Shown here piece after piece: positions 1 through 11,938 of a DNA stretch of 64,000 bases. The translations under genes were made by a program, and so were the position numbers. Position 1 is the first letter of the stretch. Each line of letters opens with the position of its first letter. The notes under the pieces are model-generated. The model was not told where the DNA came from. It worked only from the letters and a program-made list of their open reading frames with translations, and did no database searches. Origin of the DNA: Brassica napus (lineage: Eukaryota; Streptophyta; Magnoliopsida; Brassicales; Brassicaceae); NCBI RefSeq assembly GCF_020379485.1, contig NC_063452.1, forward strand, positions 37,958,650 to 38,022,649, written 5' to 3'.

Positions 1-1891
1 TTGGTGATCATATCTCGATTTTTAACTATGTCCAAAGGTCTAGAGGATTCTCTATAGTCAGATACTGATCTTTGGGACTCTTAATAAGATGATGGCTAAT
101 AATTAATATTACCCTGTATCAATCTTTCTCATTGGCATTATTGTCTTCTATGATACATTCACCAAGTCTTTTTGACTTTAGGATAATCTTTGCATCCAAT
201 GCCCACCGTAATTATCTCCAAAGAGATTTAGGGCAGCAAAATCTAGGTTGATTTTCGACATCTCAAATCATATATCACTCAATATTTAGGTATAATTTTA
301 ATGCGGCCTTACTCTTAAGAACAATCAATTTGGATTTCAATCTTGTGAGGACAATGAGACTATCAATCTTAAAGGCATTTAATCAATCAGTCAATTTCTA
401 GCAAGTCTCAACAATACTATTTCTATGTGCTAATAAAATTATGGTTTATCAAGAGTAGCAAAAACGGATTCAATTAATCATGCAATTAGGGTTTAACAAT
501 CAATGGATTTTAGCAAGACTAGTAAAAAGATTTATTAATCACTCAATCAGTTTCAAGGCTGATTGGTATTTATCATAAACCATGTGTAAATAATTTATCT
601 AGTATCAGAATTTATCAAACCTCAAAAACATATAATCAGATCAATCAATTTAATCGAACTTAGCATACAATCTTAAACCTCAAGACATTAGATTTTATCA
701 TGAATCTATCAACCTAGCATACGGATTCTCAATTCTCAAAGACATCCAAATCAGATCAATATAACCTATCATACGGATTATTTAGGGTTTCTATTTAAAA
801 CAGATCAGATTACAAAACTATCAATCCTAGCAGATGATATTAAACCTCAAGAATCATGCAATCAAATCATTCGGATTTTAAACAAGTAAACCTCAATCAA
901 TCTATCAACCTATCGGATTATATAAGCAAAGCAAGCTAGCAACCTATCGGATTCAATCAATGTTTTAACAGGCTGGTCGGTTTAAACAATTTTAAATCAG
1001 ATGAACAATTAACCAAGCAGGATGAGAAAATAAATCTATCAATTTAACGGTCAAACAATTCTAGCAACATAGCATCAGATTTAATCAGATTTTAAACCTC
1101 AATGATCAAAACCGAAAACAATTTTGATTTCAAAATATTCGATTAGGGTTTTAATATTTGATTTGATAATTATAGTATAATTAATTCTGATACTTATATT
1201 ATTTAGGTTTTATAGATATAGGGTTAGGTTTTATCGGATTTTAACTTGTAAAAACCGATTTGGGGTTTTAATCATGTAGGAACATGATTTAGGGTTTTGG
1301 GTATCGAACTTTTAGAGCTTCGATTTACTCAATTAGGATTTTTGATCTATTACACTATGGTTTTGATTCATAAAGATTAGGGTTTTAGGATTTCATTCTT
1401 TATCAATCAATCCATGTTCGATTATGGGTTCTTAGGTTTTGAATTACCTTTAAACCTTAGATGATTGTTGAATCGGACCACCAAAGGAGTTGAGCCGCGA
1501 GCTGGACACGAACGGGACGCGAGCTGGAATGGATCGAGCCGCTTCTATCGGGTCGCAGACGTCCTTTGTTGCTTGAACTGGAACGCCTTGATCGTCGGAC
1601 GCGAGATGTCTGATGCTGTCGCGAACGAGGAAGAGGTCGCGTGCTGGAGCTGCTCTCGGGTCGCGAATGTCTGAGCTAGGATCAGGAACGCCTTGGGCTG
1701 AAGCTGATCGGGGACGTGAGCTGGAACAGATGCGGGAACAAGAAACGCGATCGGGGTTTAGGGTTCGTCGGATCGCCGACTAGGGTTAGGGTTTTAGAGT
1801 TTTTCGATTTGGGTATTAGCTTAGGGATTTAGAGTTTCGTGCTGATAACGTGTTATAAAAGTATAATTTGTACTTTAGTTTCAATAAGATA
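1..1891. other. AT-rich non-coding sequence, probably old retroelement DNA
   Basis: No gene is recognisable. The stretch is AT-rich, with many short recurring phrases such as AACCTATCGGATT and AGGGTTTT, and a GC-richer patch at about 1480-1760 that repeats CGCGAGCTGGA. At 1841-1857 the sequence GTGCTGATAACGTGTT resembles the reverse of a primer-binding-site/LTR junction seen in plant LTR elements, so this may be the interior of a decayed minus-strand retrotransposon. The short reading frames here are not convincing genes. Confidence 0.3.
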
Positions 1892-1920
1892 CTAGGTTAA
1901 GATCTGCGCCTTGCGCGGGA
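1892..1920 (-). mobile_element. Helitron 3' terminus (minus strand)
   Basis: Read on the minus strand, the segment has a GC-rich hairpin (GCGC-CTT-GCGC on the plus strand, 1906-1916) followed by AT-rich bases and a terminal CTAG (1892-1895), with a T next in the flank. This is the standard plant Helitron 3' end: a hairpin about 10 bases before CTRR, inserted between A and T. The element body should lie to the right, toward ERD1. Its 5' end was not found. Confidence 0.6.
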
Positions 1921-2815
1921 TCACCATTATATATATAAATTATTTTATGTATTATATTTTTATATATTATGAAATAATTAATATATATTAAATAATTAAA
2001 GTTCAGTAACTATTAAATATATAATTAAATTGGTGCGAGCATATAAATTAATTTTATTAATCCAAAAAATATTTTTTTTATATTTGATAGGATATGTAAT
2101 TAAATTTAAATGATACTAACATAGATAATATATTTTAGTTTATTTTTAATATTAATTTCTATTAAATGATGATTTCTACTCATATAGTTTTTTCGATCAT
2201 TTCTATTTTTTATAGAAAAAAATTTAAATTACTGATAACAAAATTTTCATTGTGGGATTAATAGTTTTAGTAATTTATAATTTAAAAAAAATAAGTTGTC
2301 AATGATCGTTCAAAACATTTATCAAAAAAATTGTTCAAAGTAAATTTTGAAACTAAAATATTGTATTTTATATGGTTTATAGTTTAATTTAAAATGATAT
2401 ATATATTAATCTTAATAATTAATTAAATTAGAATTTTTACTTATATAATTTTTGTAATCATTTGTATTTTGTCATAACAAAATTTTTAAACCATGGATCA
2501 TAAAATTTGAATGTGAAACTCTTAACAGTTTTAGTAATTTATAGTCGTTTGTAAAAATTCAAAATATAACATATACATAAAAATCTAAATTTTTATTATA
2601 TGGTTATTGTGGTTGTTTAATTTATTTAATAGTTTAAAATTAAACAAATATGATAGAAGATGCACTATTTTTTTTATCAAATCTTTATTATTCAAAATCA
2701 TTAATTGCCATATATACTTTAGCTAGCAATTCCGTAAATTTTATTTAAGAAAATAATAAAGTAAATTAATGATGAATTTATTGTTAGTTTAATAAAAAGC
2801 TTATTATATAATAAT
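1921..2815. other. AT-rich sequence upstream of ERD1
   Basis: This is more than 75 percent A+T by eye, with no gene seen. It probably contains the body of the minus-strand Helitron that ends at 1892 and grades into the distal ERD1 promoter. Confidence 0.4.
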
Positions 2816-2839
2816 GAATCATTTTAGTGATGACATGTG
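2816..2839 (+). promoter_or_regulatory. ERD1 promoter: rps1-like half-site plus CATGTG
   Basis: CATGTG lies at 2834-2839, 243 bases before the ERD1 start codon. Beside it, 2816-2829 read on the minus strand is CACTAAAATGATTC, which matches 10 of 14 positions of CACTAAATTGTCAC. In Arabidopsis, ERD1 drought induction is known to need both a CATGTG NAC site and this 14-base ZFHD1 site close together. Seeing both side by side upstream of the orthologue suggests a conserved, degenerate module in opposite orientation. Binding is inferred. Confidence 0.45.
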
Positions 2840-2938
2840 AGTAAAAAAAAAGGTTATAATGTTTTTAAATTCCATGACCCATTGGGTTTAATGAATCGAG
2901 GGACAAAAAAAAATAAAATAAAAATAAAGGTTGCCGTG

Positions 2939-2945
2939 ACGTGTC
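2939..2945 (+). promoter_or_regulatory. ACGT-core element (ACGTGTC) in ERD1 promoter
   Basis: ACGTGTC sits about 140 bases before the ERD1 start codon. An ACGT core at a similar proximal distance is reported to be needed for dark-induced and senescence expression of Arabidopsis ERD1. The sequence also fits a bZIP/ABRE-type site. Function here is inferred from position and motif. Confidence 0.45.
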
Positions 2946-3081
2946 AGCTTACTCCATCCTTTACTTTTGCTTCTTCCCCTTTGCTTCCTCTTTTCATTTT
3001 CCTGGAAATAATAATTCCCATCATTTTGGCACAAATCGGAAAACATCACCGGAGAATTTCTCCCGGACAACGACGACGAGC

Positions 3082-6000
3082 ATGGAGGTCTTATCTACTT
3101 CCTCGCTTCTAACGCTTCACTCTCGCCGCCTGGCTTCTTCCTCCTCGAACCGTATTGACTCTTCTTCTTCTTCACATGTTGCTTCCTTCGCCGCTTCTTC
3201 GCTTTCCTCTTTCGCTTCATCGTACCTCGGAGTCTCCCTCTCCAATTGTAAGATCCAACGCTTCTCCACCACTGCAACAAACTTCCACCGATTCCCGCCG
3301 AAGAAACGAAAGAAATTCACCCCGATTTCAGCTGTATTCGAGCGGTTCACGGAACGAGCGATCAGAGCTATAATCTTCTCTCAAAAGGAAGCTAAATCGC
3401 TGGGTAAAGACATGGTCTACCCTCAGCACCTTCTCCTCGGCCTTATCGCTGAGGATCGCGACCCTCAAGGGTTTCTCGGATCCGGAGTCACCGTAGACAA
3501 GGCCCGTGAAGTTGTCTGGAGTATCTGGGACGAAGCTAATTCTGATTCCAATTTGTCCAAACAGCAAGAAGAATCCTCGACTTCCTCCTACTCCAAGTCC
3601 ACAGACATGCCTTTCTCCATCAGTACGAAACGGGTCTTCGAAGCTGCGGTGGAGTACTCCAGGACTTTGGATTGTCAGTATATTGCTCCCGAGCATATCG
3701 CCGTCGGGCTCTTCACCGTTGATGACGGTAGCGCCGGCAGAGTTCTCAAGAGGTATAAAGTTTCCTCTTTTAAATGTGCTTGAATTGTTTCTGGTTGACT
3801 TCTGATGTGATGTTAGATTGGGAGCAAATATGAATCTGCTCACAGCAGCCGCACTCACCAGACTTAAAGGAGAGATTGCCAAAGATGGAAGAGAACCACC
3901 TTCTTCCCCTAATGCTCGAATTGTTGGTCCTGGAAGAACGAAAAGTAATGTTTTTTTTTTTTTTCCTTCTTTGTGAGTTTGAGAAGAGAGATGCTGACCA
4001 AACTTGTGTCTCACCAGCGAAAAGTGTTCTGGAGCAGTTTTGTGTGGATCTTACAGCACGTGCTGTTGAGGGACTTATTGATCCTGTTATTGGCCGGGAA
4101 AAGGAAGTTGAAAGAGTCATCCAGATACTTTGCCGCAGAACCAAAAACAACCCGATTCTTCTCGGTGAAGCTGGTGTTGGGAAGACCGCCATTGCTGAAG
4201 GACTAGCAATTAGTATTGCAGAAGCTAATGCTCCTGGGTTTCTCTTGGTAAGCAACCCCAACATCTAATGAACGGTAAAATTTGATCTGAAGTTGGCCAA
4301 CCATGTACATGACCAGTTTCATGCTTATATCTAGGGCAAACGCATCATGTCCCTGGATATAGGACTGCTAATGGCCGGTGCAAAAGAAAGGGGAGAACTG
4401 GAGTCACGTGTCACTGCTTTGATAAGCGAAGTTAAAAAATCAGGTTATTTTATCTCAAAATATGAATGCTGTAAAGTTAACATGGCTCATTCCCAACACA
4501 TTTTATTTGTTTTTTATTTCCCTCTAGGCAAGGTCATTCTATTCATAGATGAAGTGCACACTCTTATTGGGTCTGGCACGGTCGGAAAAGGAAACAAGGG
4601 GTCTGGGCTTGACATTGCTAACCTCTTGAAACCATCACTTGGAAGGGGTGAACTTCAGGTACGCATACTAAATGAAATGATTTTCTGCTGCTTTTACTTG
4701 TGTATGAGAAAGTGTATCACTTTAGGTTCTGCTTAAAGAGTTTAGTAAATCTGAAATAAAGTAATGTTTCCATCTCTGTCTATATGTAGTAGTTCATATT
4801 GAAATAAAACAAAAGCCAAAATCCTACTGAATCATGTCTTTGTTATGAAAATAAATGCAAAATTTCAAGTATATATGGTGCTCTAAAGCTAGCTCTACTA
4901 ATCAACAATCAACCATTTGCAGTGCATTGCATCCACAACCCTTGATGAATTCAGGAGTCAGTTTGAGAAGGACAAAGCACTAGCAAGGAGATTCCAGCCA
5001 GTGTTGATTGACGAGCCAAGCGAGGTTTATTTCAAGCCAATGTTTTCTATCATATCAACAACCAATATCTAATTTTTCGTATCTAGTATATTCATCTTTT
5101 AATAACATTACAGGAAGATGCGGTGAAGATTTTGCTAGGCCTTCGTGAAAAATACGAAGCACATCACAATTGCAAATATACTATGGAAGCCATAGATGCT
5201 GCAGTGTACCTTTCATCACGATATATCGCTGATAGATTTCTTCCAGATAAAGCTATCGATCTCATTGACGAGGCAGGAAGCAGGGCTCGTATTGAAGCTT
5301 TTAGAAAGAAAAAGGACGATGCAACCTGTATCCTTTCGAAGCCACCGGATGATTACTGGCAAGAGATCAGAATTGTTCAGGCCATGCACGAAGTGGTAAA
5401 AGACTAGACATTCGTCTCAATTGGATGTTGATCATGTTTCACCTATTAAACAGCTTCAATAATTGTTGGGAATAGGTTCTATCAAGCAGGCAGAACCAGG
5501 ATGATGGTTCAGATGAGTCTGGTGAACTAGTTGAGGAGTCTTCTCTGCCGCCTGCAGCAGGCAATGATGAGTACGACGTTCTTTATTTACATATTTACAA
5601 AATGTTATATTAAGAAGATTAAAGAAGGAACCTCCATAACATTGGTTTGATTCTGCTTTCAGGCCTATACAGGTGGGACCTGATGATATCGCAGCTGTTG
5701 CATCGGCTTGGTCTGGAATTCCAGTTCAGCAGATCACAGCAGATGAGAGAATGCTTCTTATGGGTCTAGAAGAGAAGCTTAGAAGCAGAGTTGTTGGTCA
5801 GGATGAGGCTGTAGCTGCCATATCTAGAGCTGTGAAGAGGTCAAGGGTCGGCTTAAAAGATCCTGATCGCCCCATTGCCGCTATGCTGTTTTGTGGACCT
5901 ACTGGAGTTGGGAAAACAGAACTCACAAAAGCTCTATCAGCAAATTATTTTGGATCGGTACAGCTTCATTAACAATATAATGCTTGTTGCTGACACGTGC

Positions 6001-7064
6001 GTGGTCGCAGATCCGATTTCTTTAACCCTTTTTTTTTTTGAATTGGTTATTGTAGGAGGAATCCATGCTGAGATTGGACATGAGTGAATACATGGAGCGT
6101 CATACTGTGAGCAAGTTGATAGGCTCACCTCCCGGATATGTTGGTTTTGAAGAAGGTGGAATGCTTACTGAAGCAATCAGGAGACGTCCTTTTACAGTGG
6201 TTTTGTTCGATGAGATAGAGAAAGCCCATCCGGATATCTTCAACATTCTTCTCCAGCTGTTCGAAGATGGACACCTAACCGATTCACAGGTTCGATGTTT
6301 ACACTTTAAAACATTTACTGGTGCCTAAGCTTTCTATCTTTTCTCAAATAGTCCTACTGGCTACAGAGTTGACCATATCTTTCTCCATGTTCTTGTATTG
6401 GAATCCTTGTTTATCAGGGAAGGAGAGTATCTTTCAAGAACGCACTGATCATAATGACCTCTAATGTCGGGTCATCAGCCATTGCCAAAGGAAGACACGG
6501 GTCTATAGGTTTTATCCTCGATGATGACGAAGAGGAAGCATCTTACGCTGGAATGAAAGCTATGGTTGTTGAAGAACTCAAGAACTATTTCCGACCTGAG
6601 TTGTTGAACCGGATAGACGAAATCGTCATTTTCCGACAGCTTGAGAAGGCTCAGGTTAGTCATTTTCTCTTCCTCTCAACCGAACTTAGTGGAACCAAAA
6701 ATCAGATTAAAATTCATAAAATTCAAAATCTTCAACTCCGATTTTACAGATGATGGAGATCCTGAACCTGATGCTACAAGACTTGAAGTCGAGGCTTGTG
6801 GCACTTGGAGTCGGTTTAGAGGTTTCTGAACCTGTCAAGGAGCTTATATGCAGACAAGGCTATGATCCATCTTACGGTGCACGGCCACTCCGTAGAACAG
6901 TCACAGAGATTGTGGAAGATCCACTCAGCGAAGCCTTTCTTGCTGGGAGCTTCAAGCCCGGTGACACGGCTTTTGTGGTTCTCGATGATACTGGAAACCC
7001 TTCGGTTCGGACCAAACCAGATTCTTCCACCGTACGAGTTACGGACAAGAAATCAATCGCATAG
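3082..7064 (+). CDS. ERD1: ERD1/ClpD, plastid Clp ATPase regulatory subunit
   Basis: This HSP100/Clp chaperone unfolds proteins for the ClpP protease in the plastid stroma. Twelve exons with GT-AG borders join in frame: 3082-3752, 3817-3944, 4018-4247, 4335-4443, 4528-4658, 4923-5024, 5114-5395, 5476-5570, 5663-5957, 6056-6289, 6418-6654 and 6750-7064. They give 942 residues, close to the 945 of the Arabidopsis protein. A Ser-rich N-terminal transit peptide precedes the Clp N domain ([10 protein letters not shown]). AAA1 has Walker A GEAGVGKT and Walker B VILFIDE; AAA2 has GPTGVGKTE and [12 protein letters not shown], then the C-terminal domain. The ATG at 3082 is chosen because MEVLSTSS matches the Arabidopsis start; the frame is open further upstream. 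No stop or frameshift is seen, so it looks functional. It corresponds to At5g51070. Confidence 0.96.
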
Positions 7065-7411
7065 TTTACACCATTGCAGGATTGTATATAAAGATTCTTT
7101 GGTTATACTCACTCGTCTGATACTTGAATCTCAATTGCTTGGTGCAAACCTGTATATATAAAGATACATAGTGGATAGTCGTGAGGTAATTGTATTAACT
7201 ATTAAATTATTAAGGATTTGTTCCTACTTGAATTATATATATATTTATTAGTTTTCTAAATGGGCTGAATCATGCGTCTGCATGGAAGAAGAGTTGAGAA
7301 ACAAAATAAAAGAGAAAAAATTAGAGTTGAGAACGTTTATACGTTCTTAGGAAAAAAAAAATGATTATACGCTAGTTTTTGTATCTACTAAAATAGAAGC
7401 CACATGTCAAT
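7065..7411 (+). other. ERD1 3' UTR and downstream spacer
   Basis: AT-rich sequence after the ERD1 stop codon. The likely 3' UTR occupies roughly the first 100-150 bases. No other gene or clear repeat is seen before the hAT-like terminus at 7412. Confidence 0.5.
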
Positions 7412-8195
7412 TAGGGCTGTATCCCGAATCCACGTGACCTAAAAATTACCAAGTTTGGGCTTAGTTTTATAAGTCCAGAAAAAATTGGATCTTTCAGACT
7501 AAATCCATTTGGATTTTTTTGCCTAAACCCGTTTGGGGTAGGACCTGCTCGAAAACTCGAAATTTTATAATTTATCTTAAATATTATCGTTCTTGCAATC
7601 AAAACCACTATTCGTATTGACATATAATTTTAATATTTTAATCTAAACTCTAATAAAGCAAATATAAAAGTTGTTAATACATTTTATTGTTTGATCATTA
7701 CAAGTGTCTAATTTTAAATTTTGCAAATGTACTTTTTTCTTTCATGTACAACATGTTTTTTTTCAAACTACAAAATATGAAATATTTGACCAAGTTTATC
7801 ATAAATTTTATTTTTTTATATGTTTAGTTATAATTTATATTTGATTATTTAAATCTTATTAAATTTGGTTTGCTTATAATATATTTTTAAAGCATACGAA
7901 AATGTAAAACATTTTTGATAAAGAATAAAATTTTAAACTCACTTTATATTTAAAACAAAAAAAAATGAAACTATTTTTTTAATTAAAAATCACATGTATT
8001 AAAGAGATAAAAATAACAATGACAAATTATTTTTTGAAAAGCCCAAAAAAGCCCTATAGCCCTTATAAGGGCCGGGCCGAGCTTTGTATATTAGGCCCAA
8101 AATATTTTCGGGCCGGGCCGGGCTCAAATATTTACGGGTTTAACGGGGTTGGGCCGGGCCGGGCCGGGCCGGGCCATCCCGAATTAACATCCCTA
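7412..8195. mobile_element. hAT-like non-autonomous DNA element with GGGCC repeats
   Basis: The left end reads TAGGGCTGTATCCCGAAT. The right end, reverse-complemented, reads TAGGGATGTTAATTCGGG, giving imperfect terminal inverted repeats of the hAT-like TAGGG type. The right part (8060-8175) is a GC-rich island of GGGCCGGGCC units ending in (GGGCC)5 at 8151-8175. The interior is AT-rich and non-coding. I could not find a matching 8-base target duplication, so the exact borders are uncertain. Confidence 0.45.
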
Positions 8196-8377
8196 GCCAT
8201 GACTTCTTTCATGTGTAATATTAAAAATGGACTATTATTTAGAAAAGATAACTATATTATTTTTTTTTGTATTTGCAAAATAAAATCTTAACAATATATT
8301 TACGTTTTTTTACTCCATCAATATAACTAAGAATATTTGGAGCAACCTTTGGAATGTTAGTTAAATGATTATAAGAA

Positions 8378-8404
8378 CTAGATTTTTTTTTCCGCGCTAC
8401 GCGC
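8378..8404 (-). mobile_element. Helitron 3' terminus (minus strand)
   Basis: CTAG (8378-8381) is followed on the plus strand by a T tract and the hairpin GCGC-TAC-GCGC (8394-8404). Read on the minus strand this is hairpin, spacer, CTAG, the canonical Helitron 3' end. The element body should extend rightward into the AT-rich region. Its 5' end was not identified. Confidence 0.65.
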
Positions 8405-11400
8405 AGATTATCTATTTTAAATTATTATAATTATATAATATTTTAATTAGTTTTTTATTTAATTTATTGTTTTTTTCTTTTTCATGTCTCATTTTCCCAA
8501 CATTAACTTAATAAGTTACTACTTTCGTAAATTTTTTGGCTGTTCATTTTGTAAATATTTCGTAAATGATTTCAATAGTTTTGATGTTTATTTTTAATTT
8601 TACATAATTTAGAACTAATAAACCAGAAAATGTCTACAACATTAAAGCAGATTAAGATAGTTTGGATTTTTTTTATTGTTGTGCTGTTAAATTTAAGTTT
8701 GGTCTTTTATACTCTTAACTAATTTTAATAATGATTCAAAATGGTTTAATTTGTATCGTTTTGTTCTTCTGAAGTCAAATAACATCAATAGTGGTGTTAT
8801 AGCATTTTTTTGTTTCAATTATTGAAGAGAGTAATATTTTCACATATTTTCATGGCAAATTGCATTTTAAATTCAATCATATTTTTCATATGTATATTTT
8901 TGCATTAAATTGGGGAGATTGTGTTTATTTGACCAGTATAACTTAATATTTTTCATTGTTTTGTGCATAGTTTATTGATATAAAATGGGGAATTTGTTTT
9001 ATAAAATTTCTCTATTGTTACAGAGTTTTGTTTATTGTAAAATATATTTTATTATGTGAAACGAAGAAATAATAGTACTTTACAAAATGAGTTTATTTTC
9101 TATTATATTTTGTAAATTTAATGATATTACTTGTGTATATAAATTTCAACATAGTTTAAAATGATCAAAATTTCATCATAAGTAAATGCATCAGAACAAA
9201 CAATTGTTCGCTAATGCACTTCAAAGTATTATTATAGGTTTATGAATTTCTTTTGAAGTCGATTGTTGAATAGCAGTATATTTTTTAATATTCCTTAGAA
9301 AAATATAATAATGTTAAATATTTTTAAACATAGATAAATTATGTATATTTTCGAGAAACTAAAAACCGATGCCACATCTACAATTTTACATATGTTTTGA
9401 AATACAACAGCCGATCTGTTGTTTTTTTCTATTCAATGTTCTTTTTTTGAAACACTTTCCTTCTTCAATTAGTATAATCCAAATATAGTAAGAAATAACA
9501 TTATGGAGGATAGCCTCCATATAATTCTTTTTTTTTTTCAAACTTAAAGCCTCCGTATAATTCTTCCTACTGATTTTATGTTTGGTTGCTTTGCTTACTT
9601 TTTGCTTTTGTTTAGTCTGCACTCACAAACCTTTACCGTTATCACATTCAGTGTGTATACTTGAATGAAGTTTAAGAATCAAATCATTAAACATAATTTT
9701 GTCATTTTGTTTCTGTTTCTCAAATGTTCATAGCTTTTTTTCTTCCTTTTTATCTAATTTGGCTGGCATGTTCAGCGAGTAGACCTTACATGCGTTTCTT
9801 TCTGTTATTGTCTTTGACAACTCATTTTGTTTGAGAAGGAAAAGATGATAACCTAAAACAATTGCATATCTTACTGAGTCTGCGTTAAATTAAATACACT
9901 TCTCAAATAGAGACGATCTATAACATTTTTACATAAACATTTGCTAAAGCACAACTAATACATATATAAATGTATTCCTCATGTAAACCCTCATTTGACA
10001 ATATATGTAAACCCTCATTTGACAATATATACTTTTACCGTATGCACGTCTTTGAAATGAAACATTCTGTTGGCCAATGTCTTCCTCCTATAATTACATA
10101 TAGATGTGGATTTACAGACACTAACAAACACAAAGCAAAAGTATTTCTAAGTTTTCACAGAAGAGGCAAGGAAATGAGGGCAATCACAACTTTGTTTTTA
10201 CTTTATGCTTCCTTGTTCCCTTTGCTTTAGCGTAACTCTGATTTTGGTTTCTACCGTCAGTCATGTCACTGTGCTGGATCTATCATATCTAAGGTCGTTG
10301 CCAACAGTCGTGACCGTAGCATTACTGCAGCATCGCTTCTTATGCAGTTGAATGATTGGTTTGTTACGGTTCGTAAATTCTCCTTTGTTACTGCAGCATC
10401 AGTTCATATGCAGTTAAATTTATATGGAGTGAAGAACAATGATTATAAAAACTCATTACGTGTCCTTCAGCAAATGAAACATCAGATCAAGACTCATTAC
10501 TTCAGTGCCACCATTCTGGATGGTGTCCGTGAGATATTCAATCTCTCTTTGAGTGATAGAGAAAGGAGATTTCACCTGCAACAGACATTACATACATAAA
10601 AGTTTTGAACCAACCGGAACATGGTGAATCATCTTAAACCTGAGAGAGCAATGGCGAAGTTATATAGGCAACTCAGAAATCATCAATTAGAAAACTCAAT
10701 ACAAACCTGTAAAAATATGGCTGAATTGAACTCTTGGTTAACTCATACGCACAAACCCCTTTCCAGAGATGAAGCAAGAGATCTCAAAGGATATGTATGC
10801 ATACTCTCTTCTTTCCCACTTTCCATTTTATAATAACCCAAGTCCAATACCTCAAACTGAAAAATAGAATTGAGATATTTCAAAGTATTTGGAAAACAGG
10901 TTTCTCAGTTCCGGTTTCATCTTAAAAGTTTTTGTTTATCTATGTTTACCTCTGCCTTTTGGAGTTATCACTTGGATTAGTTCATCGACTGTACCAAACT
11001 TTCTCCCTTGTTTCTTCACTTGCTCCCTGCAGTCCAAAAAGACAGCCTTGAAGTTCAACTATACCCATTTCTAGACCAAAAATGGTTTATTTGTTCAGTT
11101 ATATGAACAAATTAAAGTTGATTCCTATACTTTTCACTGACAACAACTCATAAAAAATGGGCTCGAAATTGTTAACCCCTCTAATGGAACAGAAGTATAT
11201 ATAATGAACAAAATATACTTGGATTAAAAACTACAAAATGGGCATGACATTCAAATTCAACATGGAATGAGACAGAAGATTGGAAGTGCTAAAATAATCC
11301 TTATGCTCTTCTGAAGCAATGAGTTGGTGGTTCAGTAGGTTTGACCAATTCTCAAATAATCTGGATACTGGAATTAAGCTATAAGTGTTATATTAAGGAA

Positions 11401-11548
11401 AGGAGTAGCAGACAAAGCATTTTTCCACGTTTCAAGACCTTCAGGGACATTATATGAATATATAATTACTTCCTCTAACAGCCACAGTCAGGGAAAACAT
11501 ATAAAAGAAAATATTAGAAAGCATGTATGTGATTATCCTCAGACCAAA
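8405..11548. other. AT-rich Helitron-type interior, no clear gene
   Basis: The stretch is AT-rich with homopolymer runs. Reading frames at 9970-10230, 10342-10599 and 10621-10833 are short. The last, with a charged stretch containing MAELNSWLTHTHKPLS, has less skewed base composition and might be a captured exon, but I cannot assign it to a family. The region probably belongs to the Helitrons whose ends flank it at 8378 and 13699. Confidence 0.3.
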
Positions 11549-11549
11549 C

Positions 11550-11870
11550 TATAAAGAACTTACATTCAGTTTCTTCTTAGGTCTCACTGGAAGTCTTCTC
11601 TCCCAACCTTTTTTTTTTAAATCCTCTTTGATATCTGTATTCGACAACGAAACTGAGAATTTCAGTTTATGATCTGTACATGCTGGTTTCAATTCCGTCG
11701 ATCTTCGCGGAGGATTTGTCTCCGGACTCACTATACGCAGCGCCTCTCGTCCCCAGATTCTACGGCCTCTGGCTTCCGCCTCGATTGAAGCTATAGAGAC
11801 GAATCTGTTGGCAGCGTTATCCGGAGACGAAGAATTCAAAATATGTGAGGCATATAAGAAAAATAAAAAA
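11550..11870 (-). pseudogene. Captured gene fragment, DUF1639-like
   Basis: On the minus strand an open segment encodes a Ser/Pro/Arg-rich stretch ending in KFSVSLSNTDIKEDL and LPVRPKKK. This resembles the short conserved block of the plant DUF1639 family (a KFSxSL..EIEEDF..RPPRRPKKR type pattern), whose role is unknown. The fragment is less AT-rich than its surroundings and lies between Helitron termini, which fits Helitron gene capture. There is no convincing complete gene model: the upstream part degenerates into hydrophobic noise. The family call is from motif resemblance only. Confidence 0.35.
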
Positions 11871-11938
11871 TCAGAATGAAGAATAAAAAATTTGTTTAGC
11901 TGGTGTGTGGAATAAGGCAAGAAATAAAGCAGTGACAA

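Noticed and set aside
1465..1674. 69-codon frame in the GC-rich patch
   Set aside because: Composition is explained by a repeated CGCGAGCTGGA word; no conserved domain or splice context.
3328..4014. 228-codon minus-strand frame across ERD1 exons 1-2
   Set aside because: Antisense shadow spanning real exons and an intron; no family resemblance.
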